A DNA stretch of 7,442 bases from the NCBI GenBank assembly GCA_022360735.1, contig JAKSCF010000514.1, positions 1 to 7,442 of the forward strand. The letters run 5' to 3'. The notes under the pieces are model-generated. The model did not search any database. It was given only the letters and a program-made list of their open reading frames with translations, and had not been told where the DNA came from. Position numbers and translations under genes: made by a program. The stretch comes from Clostridia bacterium (lineage in GTDB: Bacteria; Bacillota_A; Clostridia; Peptostreptococcales; JAAYPU01). Shown piece by piece: positions 6,969 to 7,442 of this stretch. Numbering within the stretch: the stretch's first letter is position 1; the number at the start of each line of letters is the position of its first letter.

Positions 6969-6983
6969 TGCGAATGATTCTCA
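6969..6983. promoter_or_regulatory. Fur-family-like 7-1-7 operator over the two-component transcription start
   Basis: On the minus strand this reads TGAGAATCATTCGCA. Against the 7-1-7 Fur box TGATAATnATTATCA known from Bacillus, 11 of 14 defined positions match, and the two 7-bp arms are inverted complements at 6 of 7 positions. It lies immediately downstream of the -10 hexamer (6989-6994, minus strand) and covers the predicted transcription start near 6982, a position where a bound repressor would block transcription. Fur, Zur and PerR boxes look alike, so which regulator would bind cannot be told. The match is seen; binding is inference. Confidence 0.5.
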
Positions 6984-6993
6984 ACTCAATCAT
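6974..6993. repeat. inverted repeat ATGATT-N8-AATCAT overlapping the -10 element
   Basis: ATGATT at 6974-6979 and AATCAT at 6988-6993 are perfect inverted complements with an 8-bp spacer. The repeat overlaps both the Fur-like box and the -10 hexamer of the two-component promoter. It could be a second operator, or the two dyads could be one complex site. Six-bp arms in AT-rich DNA are weak evidence on their own. Confidence 0.25.
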
Positions 6994-7017
6994 ACATGAA
7001 ACTTATTATAATTTCAA
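6989..7017 (-). promoter_or_regulatory. sigma-A-type promoter of the two-component operon
   Basis: Read on the minus strand, TTGAAA (7017-7012) and TATGAT (6994-6989) are separated by exactly 17 bp; each hexamer differs from consensus at one position. The expected start is near 6982, giving a leader of about 48 nt before the regulator ATG at 6934. It is the only good promoter facing the regulator in this gap. Confidence 0.7.
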
Positions 7018-7062
7018 CCACAAATAAAAGGGACGGTTTATAAATTTTTATGTAAAAAATAT

Positions 7063-7091
7063 TTGACATAATGTAAAGGAAACTTTATACT
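7063..7091 (+). promoter_or_regulatory. sigma-A-type promoter of the Xre regulator gene
   Basis: A perfect -35 TTGACA (7063-7068) and a -10 TATACT (7086-7091) are separated by 17 bp. The expected start is near 7098, giving a leader of about 34 nt before the GTG start at 7132. It diverges from the two-component promoter; the two -35 elements are about 45 bp apart, so proteins bound between them could affect both. Confidence 0.8.
7074..7087. promoter_or_regulatory. possible autoregulatory operator (TAAAG-GAAA-CTTTA)
   Basis: TAAAG (7074-7078) and CTTTA (7083-7087) form a short dyad within the -35/-10 spacer of the Xre gene promoter. A small Xre repressor bound here would block its own promoter, a common arrangement. 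The arms are only 5 bp, so confidence is low. Confidence 0.25.
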
Positions 7092-7131
7092 AAAATTAAA
7101 GATTAACCATTAAATGGATTTGGAGGTTGAA

Positions 7132-7362
7132 GTGAAACTAAATAATAACATTAGAAGGCTTAGGTTTGAAAGGAATGAAATGTCACAACAGGAACTTGCA
7201 GACTTAATCGGGGTATCAAGAATGACCATTTATTCCATGGAGAAAGGCAAGTATGTTCCATCAACTGTTTTAGCATTAAGAATTTCAAAAGTTTTTGGTA
7301 AGCCGGTAGAAGAAATCTTTGAGCTTGTAGATGAGAAGGAGGTTGGAAAGCATGAAAAATAA
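7132..7362 (+). CDS. small Xre-family helix-turn-helix transcriptional regulator
   Basis: A 76-aa DNA-binding protein, almost entirely one HTH_3/Xre domain: NIRRLRFERNEMSQQELADL, then IGVSRMTIYSMEKGKYVPS, with the HTH at about residues 18-36, and FGKPVEEIFEL closing the fold. This is the typical single-domain repressor form found in Firmicutes (YozG-like). I chose GTG 7132 because TGGAGG (7121-7126) sits 5 nt before it; an in-frame ATG at 7114 lies upstream of that ribosome site and would add six residues (MDLEVE). The 3' end overlaps the next gene by 11 nt, so the two are probably translated together. It probably controls its own promoter and perhaps the divergent two-component promoter; this is inference. 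Confidence 0.9.
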   Translation: MKLNNNIRRLRFERNEMSQQELADLIGVSRMTIYSMEKGKYVPSTVLALRISKVFGKPVEEIFELVDEKEVGKHEK

Positions 7363-7442
7363 GAAGATGTTCCATAACTTTTTTGGTATTATTTCATTAA
7401 TCTTGCTCATATACTGCGTATCTGCATACATTTATATTCAAT
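7352..7442 (+). CDS. partial membrane protein, 3' end beyond the window
   Basis: Only the first 30 codons are present. They start at ATG 7352 with AAGGAGG (7336-7342) 9 nt upstream. The peptide begins with a basic MKNKKMFHN and continues into a hydrophobic stretch (about residues 10-29, FFGIISLILLIYCVSAYIYI), so it is a membrane segment. It overlaps the Xre gene by 11 nt. Small Xre repressors in Firmicutes are often paired with a small multi-spanning membrane protein, for example the DUF2178 type, and this fits that pattern, but the family cannot be named from this fragment. The break is the window edge, not a mutation. Confidence 0.75.
   Translation, partial: MKNKKMFHNFFGIISLILLIYCVSAYIYIQ

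Noticed and set aside
7114..7131. ATG 7114 as the Xre regulator start
   Set aside because: The ribosome site TGGAGG lies downstream of this ATG and correctly positions GTG 7132; the six added residues are not part of the Xre fold.
1..7442. Mobile element, CRISPR array, toxin-antitoxin pair or phage module
   Set aside because: No transposase, integrase, terminal repeats, spaced repeats or toxin-like partner is visible; the Xre gene alone does not support a toxin-antitoxin or phage call.

Overview
The window is AT-rich DNA with strong AGGAGG-type ribosome sites, GTG and TTG starts, a Gram-positive type lipoprotein signal and Firmicute-like regulator families. It most probably comes from a low-GC Firmicute, with Clostridia the best guess. 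I see no tRNA, rRNA, CRISPR array, transposase or insertion-sequence end.

Layout. (1) Positions 1-214 are a leader holding a 10-bp tandem direct repeat, no strong constitutive promoter, and a perfect 22-bp palindrome just before the first ribosome site. (2) Positions 215-5137 (+) are a complete five-gene ABC importer operon of the peptide/nickel (Dpp/Opp/Nik/Cnt) class: family-5 substrate-binding lipoprotein, DppB-type permease, DppC-type permease, and two separate ATPases. A long hairpin separates the binding-protein gene from the permease gene. The four downstream genes are overlapping or closely spaced. (3) Positions 5185-6934 (-) encode a two-component system read towards the importer operon: an OmpR/PhoB-type response regulator and a HisKA-type membrane histidine kinase, overlapping by 14 nt. 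(4) Positions 6935-7131 are a divergent control region with two good sigma-A-type promoters and a Fur-like 7-1-7 inverted repeat over the predicted start of the two-component transcript. (5) Positions 7132-7442 (+) hold a small Xre-family repressor gene and the first 30 codons of a membrane protein gene that overlaps it and runs off the window.

How the parts may work together (inference). The importer resembles nickel or metal-chelate uptake systems: the binding protein has His-rich segments where, by my recollection, E. coli NikA contacts its metal complex. The convergent two-component system may sense the metal or the envelope state and control the importer through the direct repeat at 26-45. 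The Fur-like box would add metal-status control of the two-component genes. No metallophore synthesis genes are visible here. The substrate is not proven, and a peptide or opine-type ligand remains possible.
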